Positions 1 through 9,753 are shown, counted from the stretch's first letter. The stretch: DNA of 64,000 nt from Nitrospirota bacterium (GCA_030684575.1 JAUXVD010000014.1:186001-250000), one strand, 5' to 3'. The notes: generated by a model from the letters alone, not told the origin. Translations and numbers: made by a program.

Positions 1-1
1 G

Positions 2-694
2 GGACTGCATGTGATCGATGCCACCTGTCCGTTGGTCATCAAAGTGCATAACGAGGTTAATCGCGACTATACGCAGGGGTACGATCTCATTCTGATCGGC
101 CATGCCGGCCATCCCGAAGTGATCGGGACGCTCGGGCAGATTCCGGACAAGTTCCACCTGGTTTCGTCGGTAGAGGATGTCAAGAAGCTGCAGGTCGATC
201 AAACGCATGATCTTTCGTACGTTACCCAAACGACGTTGAGTGTCGATGAATGTCGGGATATCGTCGGGGCGCTTCATGAACGGTTCCCGCATATCAAGGG
301 ACCTCACCAAGAAGACATCTGTTATGCGACACAGAATCGGCAGAATGCGGTGAAGGAGCTATCCTTGTTGGTGGATGTCATCCTGGTCATCGGTTCCCCC
401 AATAGTTCGAACTCCAACCGGTTGCGAGAGCTGGGGGAGCGGTGCGGGATTGCGTCCTACCTGATCGACGCCGCCTCCGACATCAACCCTGAATGGCTTG
501 CCAATGTGAAAGCGATCGGGATTACGGCCGGCGCCTCGGCTCCGGAGGTTCTGGTTGAAGAGGTCGTGACCTACCTCAAGACCTTTGGGCCTGCCGAGGT
601 CGAAGACCTGACGGTGATCGAAGAGGACGTTGAGTTTCTCCTCCCTAAGGAACTGATTACCATCGAGTCTTCCAACAGATCTGTCGAGGCGTAG
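2..694 (+). CDS. ispH: 4-hydroxy-3-methylbut-2-enyl diphosphate reductase, 5'-truncated by window edge
   Basis: Last step of the MEP pathway: a 4Fe-4S enzyme that reduces HMBPP to IPP and DMAPP in the cytoplasm. The reading frame is open to the left edge (codons G-L-H precede the first GTG), so the true start lies outside the window. About 230 of the usual ~300 residues are visible. Family motifs seen: DATCPLV with a cluster cysteine, GHAGHPEVIG, YVTQTTLSVDE, DICYATQNRQ with the second cysteine, and IGSPNSSNSNRL with the substrate-binding Ser/Asn. The third cluster-region cysteine is probably upstream or at RCG. Other MEP genes (dxs, ispG) and hopanoid genes follow within 16 kb, so this is part of an isoprenoid neighbourhood. 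Identity is secure; only the N-terminus is missing. Confidence 0.96.
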   Translation, partial: GLHVIDATCPLVIKVHNEVNRDYTQGYDLILIGHAGHPEVIGTLGQIPDKFHLVSSVEDVKKLQVDQTHDLSYVTQTTLSVDECRDIVGALHERFPHIKGPHQEDICYATQNRQNAVKELSLLVDVILVIGSPNSSNSNRLRELGERCGIASYLIDAASDINPEWLANVKAIGITAGASAPEVLVEEVVTYLKTFGPAEVEDLTVIEEDVEFLLPKELITIESSNRSVEA

Positions 695-753
695 GCGGGT
701 AATCGTTCCGCAGCCCCATTGCCCCACTCCCTAAGTATTGTAGGTTCCTCTAT

Positions 754-779
754 CCGGTCCTACCACCGGCAGTGTTTTT
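754..779 (+). terminator. weak intrinsic terminator after ispH
   Basis: CCGGT (754-758) pairs with ACCGG (765-769) over a 6-base loop, and T5 follows at 775-779. The stem is short, so termination may be partial. The position 60 bases after the ispH stop and before smc fits. Confidence 0.4.
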
Positions 780-781
780 CT

Positions 782-811
782 TTGATTTTTTCCGTTGGCC
801 TATGTTACAAA
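782..811 (+). promoter_or_regulatory. candidate sigma-70 promoter for smc
   Basis: TTGATT at 782-787 and TACAAA at 806-811 with an 18-base spacer, about 50 bases before the smc start. Each box has two mismatches to consensus, so this is only a candidate. Confidence 0.35.
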
Positions 812-867
812 TCCGGGCATTCTTTCCCTGTGATTTTTCTTGATACACGCTACCGAAGGAGTCGCCG

Positions 868-3800
868 ATGTATTTGAAATCCCTTGAAATGGCGGGGTTT
901 AAGTCGTTCGCGGAGGCCCGGATCGAATTTCCCGATGGCGTCACGGCTATTGTGGGACCCAACGGAAGCGGAAAGAGTAATGTCGTCGATGCGATTCTCT
1001 GGGTACTCGGGGAACAGAGCACCAAGGCGCTGCGCAGCGAGAAGATGGAAGATGTGATTTTTAACGGGACCGAGATGCGCAAGCCTCTTGGCCTGGCCGA
1101 AGTATCGCTCGTAATCAGTGGCCTTGATCGGATCAATGTGGATCCCCTGTCCGGGCTTTCCAGTCAGCTGTCCGAATATCAAGAGCTCATGATCACCCGC
1201 CGCCTCTACCGCAATGGCGATAGTGAATACCTCATCAATAAGACCGTCTGCCGGTTGAAGGATGTCCGGAGCATCCTGCTGGATACCAGGGCCGGAACCA
1301 AGGGGCACACGGTGATCGCTCAGGGGCAAATCGATCAAATTCTCAACGCCTCGCCGCAAGATCGGCGCGAGTTGATCGAAGAAACGGCCGGGATCGTTCG
1401 TTATAAAAAGCAGAAGGCCGAAGCGTTACGCAAGTTGGATGCGACACAGCAGAATCTCTTGCGCGTGCGGGACATTATTGCCGAGGTGAAGAAACAGTTG
1501 AATTCGCTTGAGCGTCAAGCCAGGCAGGCACGGTCCTATCAGGCATTGCACCAGGAGTCCAAATCGCTGGAGATTCAGCTGCTCACGAATGAGTATCGCA
1601 TGCTTCGAACGACGATCGCGGAAGTCGAGGAGGAGCTGCAACAGCTGGGGGATCGCGAGTCCGAACAGGCCGCCGGCTTGGCACGCTTGAGCGCAGAACT
1701 TGAGCAGGTCAAATTCGCGATGGCCACGGCGAGCGAGGCGATCGGGCAGCGGCGCGAGGAACTGTCGAAAGTTGAGCAGCAACAGGCGCAGGCCTTGACG
1801 GCCGCAGAAGTCGAGCGTAATCGCGGTGAGCTCTACGTGCAGCAGCAGAGCCAGGGCGGGCAGGAGCTCGAGCGCCTCAGCCAGGAGCAAGCGCAGGGCA
1901 CGGCGGAAATTACGGCTCTGGAGGGTATGCTGGTCGCGCTCGAGCGTGAATGTGCGGAGCGTGAGCAGGCCTTCGCGACACTTGAGCAGGAGATGAAAGG
2001 GCTGGTTCATCAGCGCACTGCGGCCATGGCAGAGGAAGAGCGAGGGCGCCGGGACGTCCTGAATCTGGCGGTATTGGTCGCCAATACCGAGCAGACATTG
2101 GTTCAATTGGCTACTCGTATTCAAGAGGCGACGGATCGTGAGGGCCGTCTAGCCCGCGAGCGGGAAGACTTTCAGCTGCAGCATGTCACGACAACGGACA
2201 AGCGTGAGGCACTCAAGCAGGCCTGCCAGGAGGCAGAGCAGCTGGTGGCCGATCTGCGACGGCAGAAGCAGGGCGTTGAAGAGGAAAGCGAGCGGGTATC
2301 GGCAGAATTGGTCGAGGTCGATCAGTTGGTTCTTCGTCAGTCGGAAGAGTTGGCGGCGGTGGATTCCCATCTCCGGGCGTTGGAAGGTGTGCTGCAGGAA
2401 GATATGGGTTATGGGCGGCGTGGCGATGAAGAATCGACGGCGCTCAAAGCTTGTAGCGGAGTCCGCGATGCCATTGCCGAATGGTTGGCTGTGCCGGCTG
2501 GATGGGATCGGGCCGTGGAAGCGATTTTGAGTGAGCGGGTCAGAGGCTGGTTCGTCGATAGTCCCGCCGCCGCTTGTGACGCGATTGAGTTTCTCAAGGG
2601 AAAAGATCTTGGGCGGGGTACGTTTATTCCTCAGCATCCTCGTTGGACAGCTCGGGATGCTGCCTCTCAGCAGTGGTGGCCTGCGGTACAGGGTCAGCCT
2701 GGTGTGGTGGGCCGTGCGGTCGATTTAATCCCTGTCCAGGGCGAACGGGAAGCGGCGCGCAACTATCTTTTCGACCGGATCGTATTTATCGACAGCCTTC
2801 AGGATGCAACGACCTTGTGGTCTCAGTTATCCATAGGGGCTCCCGATGGACCGGTTCTCGTCACCCGTGCAGGCGAAATCCTGGATGCGGCCGGGACGAT
2901 CACCGGTGGACAGGTCAGTGCGACGGGAGGTGTGCTGCAACGGCGACGAGAGGTCTTGCAGCTGGATGCCCAGCGCCTATCGCTGACGGGGTCTGTTGAC
3001 GAGGGCAAGCAGCGGCGGGAGCGATTGCTGGCGCAAGGGCAGGAGTTGCGTGAGCAGGGCCGACAACTCGTCGAGTCGCTCCGCGACGCAGAAATGCGCG
3101 GGCTCTCGTTGCAAAAAGATGAAGCAGGGCTTCAGCACGTGCTGGGGAATCTCTCCCAACGAATCGACACGTTAATGAGTGATGCCCAGCGCGGTTTGGC
3201 GGAGGTGGAGCGGCTCATGCATGACATGCGTTCCTCCGAAGCACAGCTCGCGCAGTGGATGGCGGAGAAGGCCGGCCAGGAAGGCGAGCTCACTCGCGCG
3301 CGTGAACGGGTGGGACAGATCGATCAGGACAAGCAGGGGCTTCAGGAGCGATTCACCGAGGCGCAGTTGGTTGCGCAGAATCTCAGGACGACTCGCGAGC
3401 ATCATCGCCGCGACCTTCTCCGGGTTGAGCAGGAGCAACAGGCCGCGATCGCACGGATTGAGATCGTGACGCGCCAGGTCGAAGGGCTGACGGCTTCGAT
3501 TGAGCAGAGCCGGGCTGAGCGGGAACATCAGGAAACGCGTTGTCGCGAGTTCGGCGAATCGGCTGACCAGGTGAAGACACAGTTGGTCGAATTGCAAGAA
3601 TCTCAGGCGCAGGATATGGCGGCGGCCCAACAGCTCGATGCCGGGTTGGAGGACGTTCGCCGTGCGGTGTCGTCGCTTCGTGAGTCCCGCTTGGCGGTGG
3701 AGGTCAAGAAAGCAGAAGTCCGAATGCAATTGGGGACGGTCGAGTCCACGCTCTCCGGCACATACCAGGTCGATCTCACGACGCTGCTCGATGCGCGGGT

Positions 3801-4554
3801 TGGGGAAATGACGGCCGAACAACTGTCACTAGGCGAGGCGCCGATTTCAGAAGACCGTTCAGCCGTGAATGAGATGGCGATGAGGGAGCAACTGCAGAAA
3901 CTTCGCGAGAAGCTCGATCGCCTGGGACCGATCAATTTGGCCGCGATTCAGGAGCATCAAGAATTGGATCAGCGGTATCAATTTCTCACGACGCAGGAAC
4001 AGGATCTCTCCACCTCTATCAGCTCGCTCAAGGAAATCATTCAGCGGGTCAACCTCACCACGAAGGATATGTTTGCCAGCACCTTTGCCGAGCTCCAGCA
4101 GAAATTCAGCGAGGTATTCGTGAAGTTCTTTCCTGGGGGCCGTGCTGAGCTGCAATTGGTCGAGGTCCCGGCGGATGAGACGACAGAGAGCTCTGGACAA
4201 CAGGATCCCGGCGTCGACATCGTGGTGCAACCGCCTGGGAAACGCCTGAAGAGTATGACCATGCTCTCGGGTGGCGAGAAAACCTTAACGGCGATGGCCC
4301 TGCTTTTCGCGAGCTTTCTGATCAGGCCGACGCCGTTCTGTATCCTCGACGAAATCGACGCACCGCTGGACGAAGAGAATATCGGGCGCTTTACCAGCGT
4401 CTTGCGGGAACTCTCCGCGAGTGCTCAGTTCATGGTCATCACGCATAACAAGCGGACGATGGCCATTGCAGATTCCTTGTTTGGCGTCACGATGGAAGAA
4501 CCGGGTATTTCAAAAATCGTGTCGGTGAGACTGGCGAATTTGCAACCGGTCTAA
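868..4554 (+). CDS. smc: chromosome segregation protein SMC
   Basis: SMC ATPase that forms the condensin core and organises and segregates the chromosome with ScpA/ScpB. At 1228 residues it is of normal length. Walker A GPNGSGKSN lies at residues 30-38. Two long Glu/Gln-rich coiled-coil arms (about 170-490 and 690-1020) flank a hinge near 500-690 with a typical FIPQHP/GEILDAAGTITGG stretch. The ABC signature LSGGEKTLTAMAL (about 1133) and Walker B CILDEIDAPLDEEN (about 1158) close the C-terminal head. The start is the ATG at 868, with AAGGAG 7 bases upstream. It is an isolated gene between ispH and the hopanoid operon. Several long minus-strand frames inside it are shadows of the coiled-coil codon pattern. 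Confidence 0.97.
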   Translation: MYLKSLEMAGFKSFAEARIEFPDGVTAIVGPNGSGKSNVVDAILWVLGEQSTKALRSEKMEDVIFNGTEMRKPLGLAEVSLVISGLDRINVDPLSGLSSQLSEYQELMITRRLYRNGDSEYLINKTVCRLKDVRSILLDTRAGTKGHTVIAQGQIDQILNASPQDRRELIEETAGIVRYKKQKAEALRKLDATQQNLLRVRDIIAEVKKQLNSLERQARQARSYQALHQESKSLEIQLLTNEYRMLRTTIAEVEEELQQLGDRESEQAAGLARLSAELEQVKFAMATASEAIGQRREELSKVEQQQAQALTAAEVERNRGELYVQQQSQGGQELERLSQEQAQGTAEITALEGMLVALERECAEREQAFATLEQEMKGLVHQRTAAMAEEERGRRDVLNLAVLVANTEQTLVQLATRIQEATDREGRLAREREDFQLQHVTTTDKREALKQACQEAEQLVADLRRQKQGVEEESERVSAELVEVDQLVLRQSEELAAVDSHLRALEGVLQEDMGYGRRGDEESTALKACSGVRDAIAEWLAVPAGWDRAVEAILSERVRGWFVDSPAAACDAIEFLKGKDLGRGTFIPQHPRWTARDAASQQWWPAVQGQPGVVGRAVDLIPVQGEREAARNYLFDRIVFIDSLQDATTLWSQLSIGAPDGPVLVTRAGEILDAAGTITGGQVSATGGVLQRRREVLQLDAQRLSLTGSVDEGKQRRERLLAQGQELREQGRQLVESLRDAEMRGLSLQKDEAGLQHVLGNLSQRIDTLMSDAQRGLAEVERLMHDMRSSEAQLAQWMAEKAGQEGELTRARERVGQIDQDKQGLQERFTEAQLVAQNLRTTREHHRRDLLRVEQEQQAAIARIEIVTRQVEGLTASIEQSRAEREHQETRCREFGESADQVKTQLVELQESQAQDMAAAQQLDAGLEDVRRAVSSLRESRLAVEVKKAEVRMQLGTVESTLSGTYQVDLTTLLDARVGEMTAEQLSLGEAPISEDRSAVNEMAMREQLQKLREKLDRLGPINLAAIQEHQELDQRYQFLTTQEQDLSTSISSLKEIIQRVNLTTKDMFASTFAELQQKFSEVFVKFFPGGRAELQLVEVPADETTESSGQQDPGVDIVVQPPGKRLKSMTMLSGGEKTLTAMALLFASFLIRPTPFCILDEIDAPLDEENIGRFTSVLRELSASAQFMVITHNKRTMAIADSLFGVTMEEPGISKIVSVRLANLQPV

Positions 4555-4610
4555 GTCGCGTAACGTAGCTAAAACATGCATACTTCAGAGGACTTCTGCC
4601 TCTCTGTTTC

Positions 4611-4639
4611 TTGACTCGGGGTAGGGTGTCTGTTATATA
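4611..4639 (+). promoter_or_regulatory. sigma-70 promoter for the hopanoid/Mla operon
   Basis: TTGACT (4611-4616) and TATATA (4634-4639) are separated by 17 bases, 5/6 and 4/6 matches to consensus. The predicted transcription start is near 4646, giving a leader of about 100 bases before shc. No terminator is visible from here to 11669, so one transcript could cover shc to the outer-membrane barrel gene. Confidence 0.6.
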
Positions 4640-4749
4640 CCCACAACGGGTAGTATTACGGGCATACGGCTCGTAGTTCGAGCTCATACGGGACGAAGCG
4701 AGTCATTCGTATTGTCCCATCCACCCGCAGCTTTCCACAGAACAATATA

Positions 4750-6930
4750 ATGAATCTGATTCGAGCGTTTCTGGGTCGTCTATCGGACAGTCTCTTCGTC
4801 TCCGTGCCGGAGAAGTTGGGGTTGGCGACCGAATTGTCCAAGGCTCCATCGCTACGTCTGGTGTCGGACAAGCCCCTGATGTCCACGCCAATCGATCCTG
4901 CGATGCGCCGCCCACCTAGCCATTCCGTGAGTCCCGTGGATGCGATCGACGACGCGGTTCGGCGCAGCCAAGCCTGGTTCTTATCCAAACAAGATGCCTC
5001 CGAAGGCTATTGGGTTGCGGAACTTGAAGCCGATACGACTCTGACCTCCGAATATCTGTTGCTGCGGAGATTTTTGGATCGGGTCGATCCGGAACGCGAG
5101 CGCAAGGCGGTGCGCTACCTCCGCGCCATGCAATTGCCCGATGGCGGCTGGCCGATTTTTCATGGTGGCCCTTCGGAGATCAGCGCCTCGGTCAAAGCCT
5201 ATTTCGCCTTGAAGTTGAGCGGTATGTCAGCCGACGAGCCCTACATGCTCCGTGCCCGTGACTGTATTCATGCCAAGGGTGGCGTGGTCTGTGCGAATGT
5301 CTTCACGAAAATCACCTTGGCCCTGTTTGAACAGTACGATTGGGAAGGCCTTCCGAGTATGCCGCCGGAGATCATGCTCCTGCCGAAGCGGTTCTACTTC
5401 AGTATCTATGCGATTTCTTATTGGTCGCGTGCCGTCCTGATTCCTCTGTTGGTGGTGTTTGCGAATCAGCCTGTCTGCCGTATTCCCAAAGAGCAGGGAA
5501 TCGACGAACTCTACGTCTTCCCCAGGGCGGAGATTCGCTATCGCGACGTGCCACCGTTCAATAAGGATCAACGGTGGCTTACCCCGCATAATTTCTTCGT
5601 CCAATTGGACGGGGTGCTCAAACTCTACGACCGGATGCCGCTGAGTTGGTTGCGCGAGAAGGCCTTGCATAAGGCAGCCACCTGGATGTTGGACCATATC
5701 AAGGGCAGTGGTGGGTTGGGGGCAATCTATCCGGCCATGGCGAACTCGATCGTGGCCCTTCGCTGCCTCGGCTACCAGGTCGACGATCCCTTGGTCCGGA
5801 AGGCATTTCAGGAAATCGAATCGCTGGAAGTCTACAGCATCGTGTCGATCGGCGATCAGCGCGTCGAGGCTCTCCATCTCCAGCCCTGTCACTCTCCCAT
5901 CTGGGACACGGCATTACTCATGAATGCGTTCATTGAAACCGGGATGCCGCAGGACCACCCCTCTCTCCAAAAGGCGGCTTCCTACTTGGCTTCCCGTCAG
6001 ACAAAAACGGTTGGAGATTGGAAGTTCTCGGCCCCCAATGCAGAACCCGGAGGCTGGTACTTCCAGTTTGAGAACGAGCTCTATCCTGATGTGGATGACT
6101 CGGCCGTCGTGTTGATGGCGTTGTCGAAAGTTCGAATGGCTCAGGCTTCTGAACTGCAAGAGTCGATTCAACGGGGAACGAATTGGGTGCTCGCTATGCA
6201 AGGGTCCGATGGAGGCTGGGGCGCGTACGACAAGGATAATAATCGCATCGTGTTCAACTATATCCCCTTTGCCGATCACCATGCTTTGCTCGATCCCAGT
6301 ACGTCAGACCTGACTGGACGTTGTCTCGAGATGCTTGCAGCGCTGGGCTACGATCAGAGACACCCAGCTGTGGGGCCGGCGCTCCGGTTTCTGAAGCGAG
6401 AGCAGGAAGCCGATGGCAGTTGGTACGGCCGGTGGGGCGTCAATTACATCTATGGTACCTGGTCCGTTCTGGCAGGCCTGCGAGCGATCGGGGTGGATCT
6501 TTCGGAGCCCTATATTCAGCGTGCGGTCGCCTGGCTTGAGTCGAAACAGAATCCCGATGGCGGCTGGGGCGAGTCCTGTCATTCGTACGACGACGACCCT
6601 GCGTGGAGCGGGAAGGGAGACAGTACCCCGTCTCAAACGGCTTGGGCCATCATGGGCCTGATGTCGGCCGGGATGACCGACGCCTTCAGCGTCGCTCGAG
6701 GCATCCAGTATCTGCTCCGCCATCAACTGAAGGATGGTTCGTGGGAAGAGGTTCGCCATACAGGCACCGGTTTCCCCCGGGTGTTTTATCTCCGCTACCA
6801 TTGGTACTGCCAATATTTCCCGCTGTGGGCCTTGGCCATGTATCGAAACTTACGGACGCGCGGACACATGCGGGCCGATGAAGTCCGTGAGCAGGTCTTG
6901 GCATCCGGGTGTCATCGAGTCGACCGGTGA
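4750..6930 (+). CDS. shc: squalene-hopene cyclase
   Basis: Cyclises squalene to hopene/hopanol at the inner membrane, the committed step of hopanoid synthesis. The catalytic acid motif D-x-D-D is seen as DVDD at residues 447-450. Several QW repeats are visible (MQLPDGGWP, GSDGGWGAYD, EADGSWYGRWG, NPDGGWGESC, LKDGSWEE), as is the conserved GTWSVLAGLRAIG block. At 726 residues it is about 50 longer than most SHCs. The extra N-terminus (MNLIRAFLGRLSD...) may be real, or translation may begin at the ATG at 4879; neither has a good ribosome site. It heads a tandem set with HpnG and the Mla genes, and a promoter precedes it. Confidence 0.95.
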   Translation: MNLIRAFLGRLSDSLFVSVPEKLGLATELSKAPSLRLVSDKPLMSTPIDPAMRRPPSHSVSPVDAIDDAVRRSQAWFLSKQDASEGYWVAELEADTTLTSEYLLLRRFLDRVDPERERKAVRYLRAMQLPDGGWPIFHGGPSEISASVKAYFALKLSGMSADEPYMLRARDCIHAKGGVVCANVFTKITLALFEQYDWEGLPSMPPEIMLLPKRFYFSIYAISYWSRAVLIPLLVVFANQPVCRIPKEQGIDELYVFPRAEIRYRDVPPFNKDQRWLTPHNFFVQLDGVLKLYDRMPLSWLREKALHKAATWMLDHIKGSGGLGAIYPAMANSIVALRCLGYQVDDPLVRKAFQEIESLEVYSIVSIGDQRVEALHLQPCHSPIWDTALLMNAFIETGMPQDHPSLQKAASYLASRQTKTVGDWKFSAPNAEPGGWYFQFENELYPDVDDSAVVLMALSKVRMAQASELQESIQRGTNWVLAMQGSDGGWGAYDKDNNRIVFNYIPFADHHALLDPSTSDLTGRCLEMLAALGYDQRHPAVGPALRFLKREQEADGSWYGRWGVNYIYGTWSVLAGLRAIGVDLSEPYIQRAVAWLESKQNPDGGWGESCHSYDDDPAWSGKGDSTPSQTAWAIMGLMSAGMTDAFSVARGIQYLLRHQLKDGSWEEVRHTGTGFPRVFYLRYHWYCQYFPLWALAMYRNLRTRGHMRADEVREQVLASGCHRVDR

Positions 6931-6983
6931 TCGCTCCTTCAGCCTCTCCCGCTGGCGAGGGACAGCCTGCTGTAGGATCTTCG

Positions 6984-7757
6984 ATGCATCCCATCGCCAT
7001 CTTTGTCGCGACTCGCTGGGAACTCCAGGCCGTTCAGCGTGCAATTATCACGGATCGTGTGACGACCATTGCCGGAGTTCGTTGCCAGATTGGGCACCAT
7101 GGGCAGCGTGCCTACTGGCTCATTCAAACCGGCGTCGGTCCTGTTGCGGCCCGCGCGGTTGCTGGAAAGGTATTGAAGGCGCAGCCGATGTCCTTGGTCA
7201 TATCTACGGGTTTTGCCTGCGCCCTTATACCGGCTGAAGTGGGAGACCTCATCGTTGGGACCGCTGTGTCGTCTGTGCTGAATGACGGAGCGGAGGCGAC
7301 AGGGCATGATTCGATATTGTGCGACGAGGCTGTGCGCTCAGATCTTCTTGCCGTGGCACAGGATGCCGGGATGGTCGTGCGAGTGGGACCCATCGTGTCA
7401 GGACCGACCGTGGTATGGCAGGCCGAGGGCAAGCGCCGGCTGCGTCATTTGACTGACGCGACGGGGCTCGATATGGAAAGTGCCGCGCTGGCATCGGTGG
7501 CTCGCGAACGCGGTGTGCCGATGGCGATCGTGCGGACAGTTTCCGATCTCGTGGATGAAGATCTCCCTCTTGACTTCAACCTCTTTCTCAGGCCCACTGG
7601 CTGGATGAAAGGCTTGTGGGCGCTCATCCGCCACCCCACCGGCTTCGTAGGGCTGAATCGGCTGCGAAAACAGAGTCGAGTGGCTGCGGGTCGATTGACC
7701 GAATGGTTTCAACATTATGCAAATTCAGACATCGAATCTCTTCGCTTGCCTGGGTAA
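6984..7757 (+). CDS. hpnG: hopanoid-associated phosphorylase (adenosylhopane nucleosidase)
   Basis: Nucleoside phosphorylase-type enzyme of 257 residues. HpnG proteins remove adenine from adenosylhopane to give ribosylhopane on the way to bacteriohopanetetrol. The fold is recognised from FVATRWELQAVQ at the N-terminus, the nucleobase pocket TGLDMESAALASVA, and the purine-contact Asp in RTVSDLVDED. The ATG at 6984 (MHPIAIF) is preferred because it starts at the first beta strand. A longer frame from GTG 6909 would overlap the end of shc and adds a low-complexity tail. The substrate assignment rests on the neighbouring shc and on HpnH further downstream. A general MTA/SAH nucleosidase is the alternative. 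Confidence 0.85.
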   Translation: MHPIAIFVATRWELQAVQRAIITDRVTTIAGVRCQIGHHGQRAYWLIQTGVGPVAARAVAGKVLKAQPMSLVISTGFACALIPAEVGDLIVGTAVSSVLNDGAEATGHDSILCDEAVRSDLLAVAQDAGMVVRVGPIVSGPTVVWQAEGKRRLRHLTDATGLDMESAALASVARERGVPMAIVRTVSDLVDEDLPLDFNLFLRPTGWMKGLWALIRHPTGFVGLNRLRKQSRVAAGRLTEWFQHYANSDIESLRLPG

Positions 7758-7760
7758 CTA

Positions 7761-8531
7761 ATGACGAATGTGATTGAACAGCTGGGTGCGCGGGCCATCC
7801 TCCGTATCCAGGAGATGGGCCGCATGTTGTTGTTTGTGCTGTCGGCCTGTGCCTGGCTGGTGCGGCCTCCGTTTCGATTTCATCAAATCATGAAACAGCT
7901 CCACTTCATCGGGTATAAATCCGTGTTTGTCGTCGTGCTGACGGCAGGGTTTACGGGGATGGTGCTGGCGCTGCAAGGCTATTACAGCTTGCGGAAGTTC
8001 GGCTCCGAGGGGTTGCTGGGTTCTGCGGTGGCGTTGAGCATGATCCGGGAGTTGGGACCAGTGTTGGCGGCGTTGATGGTGACTGCGCGGGCCGGTTCAG
8101 CCATGACCGCTGAGATCGGCATCATGCGGATCACGGAGCAGATCGATGCGCTCGATACGATGGCGATTAATCCGATGCAATATCTGATCGCACCGAAACT
8201 GGTGGCGGGCGTGATCGGAGTCCCGTTGCTGGTGGCGATCTTTGATGTGGTCGGTATCTATGGCGGTTCCCTCGTCGGCGTGGACCTGTTGGGTGTGAGT
8301 GAAGGCGCCTACTGGAACTCGATTGAATCAGCGGTGGAATGGAAAGATATCTACGGCGGCATTCTCAAGTCGATCAGCTTCGGGCTGATCGTCAGTTGGA
8401 TCTGTTGTTATAAAGGATTCTATACGAGACACAGCGCCGAAGGGCTTGGACGCGCGACGACTGAGGCGGTGGTCTTGTCGTCGGTGCTTATCCTCGTGTG
8501 GGACTATTTTCTCACGTCGGTTTTGCTCTAA
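7761..8531 (+). CDS. mlaE: MlaE-family lipid ABC transporter permease
   Basis: Inner-membrane permease of an Mla/Ttg2-type lipid transporter, 256 residues with about five to six membrane helices. The family signature region IRELGPVLAALMVTARAGSAMTAEIG and the following EQIDALDTMAINPMQYL are intact. The start ATG lies 3 bases after the hpnG stop, so the two are probably translationally coupled. In other bacteria MlaE works with MlaF (ATPase), MlaD (MCE ring) and MlaC (periplasmic carrier), all encoded next in that order. The direction and substrate (phospholipid or hopanoid) cannot be read from the sequence. Confidence 0.94.
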   Translation: MTNVIEQLGARAILRIQEMGRMLLFVLSACAWLVRPPFRFHQIMKQLHFIGYKSVFVVVLTAGFTGMVLALQGYYSLRKFGSEGLLGSAVALSMIRELGPVLAALMVTARAGSAMTAEIGIMRITEQIDALDTMAINPMQYLIAPKLVAGVIGVPLLVAIFDVVGIYGGSLVGVDLLGVSEGAYWNSIESAVEWKDIYGGILKSISFGLIVSWICCYKGFYTRHSAEGLGRATTEAVVLSSVLILVWDYFLTSVLL

Positions 8532-8536
8532 CACCC

Positions 8537-9292
8537 ATGATCAGGCTAATCGGCGTCGAAAAGCAATTTGGAGATCAGCGCGTCTTAGGAGGCGTTGATC
8601 TTGCGATCCCCGTCGGTAAGCTGACGACTATCATCGGTGGCAGCGGATCGGGAAAGAGTGTGCTGCTCAAGCACATGATCGGGCTCCTGCAGCCGGATCG
8701 CGGCGAGGTATGGGTGGACGATGTAGAGATCTCCCGGCTGTCCGGCACACGCTTGAATGACGTGCGGAAACGATTTGCGATGCTTTTTCAGGGCGCCGCG
8801 TTGTTCGATTCCCTGTCGGTCTTCGAGAACGTGGCGTTCCCGTTGCGCGAAAAATTGCGCATGAAGGGCTCGGCGGTGATCAAACGGGTTGAGGAAAAGC
8901 TCGGGGAAGTCGGGCTGGCGGGGATGGGGCACAAGTTTCCTGCCGAGTTGAGCGGGGGTATGCGAAAACGGGCTGGATTGGCGCGGGCGTTGGTCATGGA
9001 GCCGGAGATTATCCTTTTTGATGAGCCGACGACAGGGTTGGACCCTCTGCTGGCGAAGTCGATTCACGATTTGATTGTAAGCATGCAGCGGCGGTTCGGT
9101 TTTACGGCAGTGATGGTCAGTCATGAAATTCCTGAAATCTTCGCGATTTCAGACTGGGTGGCGATGCTTCGGGACGGAAAGATTGTATTGATGGCTCAGT
9201 CTGCCGAGTTTCAGCGAACCACCGACCCTGAGATCCATGAGTTTATTTCAGTCGGTGGGACTGTGGCGTTGCCGGGATCGCCCGTTGGGTGA
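8537..9292 (+). CDS. mlaF: MlaF-family ABC transporter ATPase
   Basis: ATP-binding subunit for the MlaE permease, 251 residues. Walker A GGSGSGKS is at residues 34-41, the Q-loop at FQGAALFDSL, the signature at ELSGGMRKRAGLARAL, Walker B at IILFDEPTTGLD, and the H-loop at MVSHEIPE. The signature form LSGGM is typical of MlaF/Ttg2A. The ATG at 8537 (MIRLIGVEKQF) is chosen: the longer frame from 8498 would overlap mlaE and has no homology-like N-terminus. It lies 5 bases after mlaE. Confidence 0.94.
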   Translation: MIRLIGVEKQFGDQRVLGGVDLAIPVGKLTTIIGGSGSGKSVLLKHMIGLLQPDRGEVWVDDVEISRLSGTRLNDVRKRFAMLFQGAALFDSLSVFENVAFPLREKLRMKGSAVIKRVEEKLGEVGLAGMGHKFPAELSGGMRKRAGLARALVMEPEIILFDEPTTGLDPLLAKSIHDLIVSMQRRFGFTAVMVSHEIPEIFAISDWVAMLRDGKIVLMAQSAEFQRTTDPEIHEFISVGGTVALPGSPVG

Positions 9293-9309
9293 GAGGGGGA
9301 GTACTAAGG

Positions 9310-9753
9310 ATGGAAAAAGCCAAACTAGAGATGGTGGTCGGTATGTTCGTACTCGTCGGCATCTTGTGTCTCGGGTATCTGGCAGTCAAGCTCGGGAAGC
9401 TCGAACTGGTCAGCGGCGACGTCTATGAAGTCGACGCGCAGTTCAATACGGCCTCGGGGCTTAAGCCCGGCTCGACGGTCGAAATCGCTGGCGTCGAAGT
9501 CGGTCGGGTTCGCGGGATTGTGCTCAAAGAGGATCGCGCGATGGTGAAGCTGGCAGTCAATAATACCGTCAAGCTCTACACCGACACGATTGCGTCCATC
9601 AAGACTCGGGGCATCATTGGAGAGAAATTTTTGGCACTGTCCCCTGGGGGGGGTGGCGATCCACTGAAGGCGGGAGATACGATCCGCGATACCGAATCGG
9701 GTCTCGATCTTGAGGAGTTAGTGAGTCAGTACGTGCATGGCAAAGTGAACTGA
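9310..9753 (+). CDS. mlaD: MlaD-like MCE-domain protein
   Basis: Membrane-anchored periplasmic MCE protein of 147 residues that forms the ring through which lipids pass between MlaFE and the periplasm. One N-terminal membrane helix (VVGMFVLVGILCLGYLAV) is followed by one MCE domain containing AQFNTASGLKPGSTVEIAGV and IKTRGIIGEKFLALSPG. The ATG at 9310 follows GGGGAG; the upstream GTG at 9289 overlaps mlaF. The protein ends shortly after the MCE domain, as in E. coli-type MlaD rather than the long MCE proteins. Confidence 0.92.
   Translation: MEKAKLEMVVGMFVLVGILCLGYLAVKLGKLELVSGDVYEVDAQFNTASGLKPGSTVEIAGVEVGRVRGIVLKEDRAMVKLAVNNTVKLYTDTIASIKTRGIIGEKFLALSPGGGGDPLKAGDTIRDTESGLDLEELVSQYVHGKVN

Noticed and set aside
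1426-2124. 232-codon minus-strand frame inside smc.
   Set aside because: It mirrors the Glu/Gln-rich coiled-coil codons of smc and has no ribosome site or recognisable domain.
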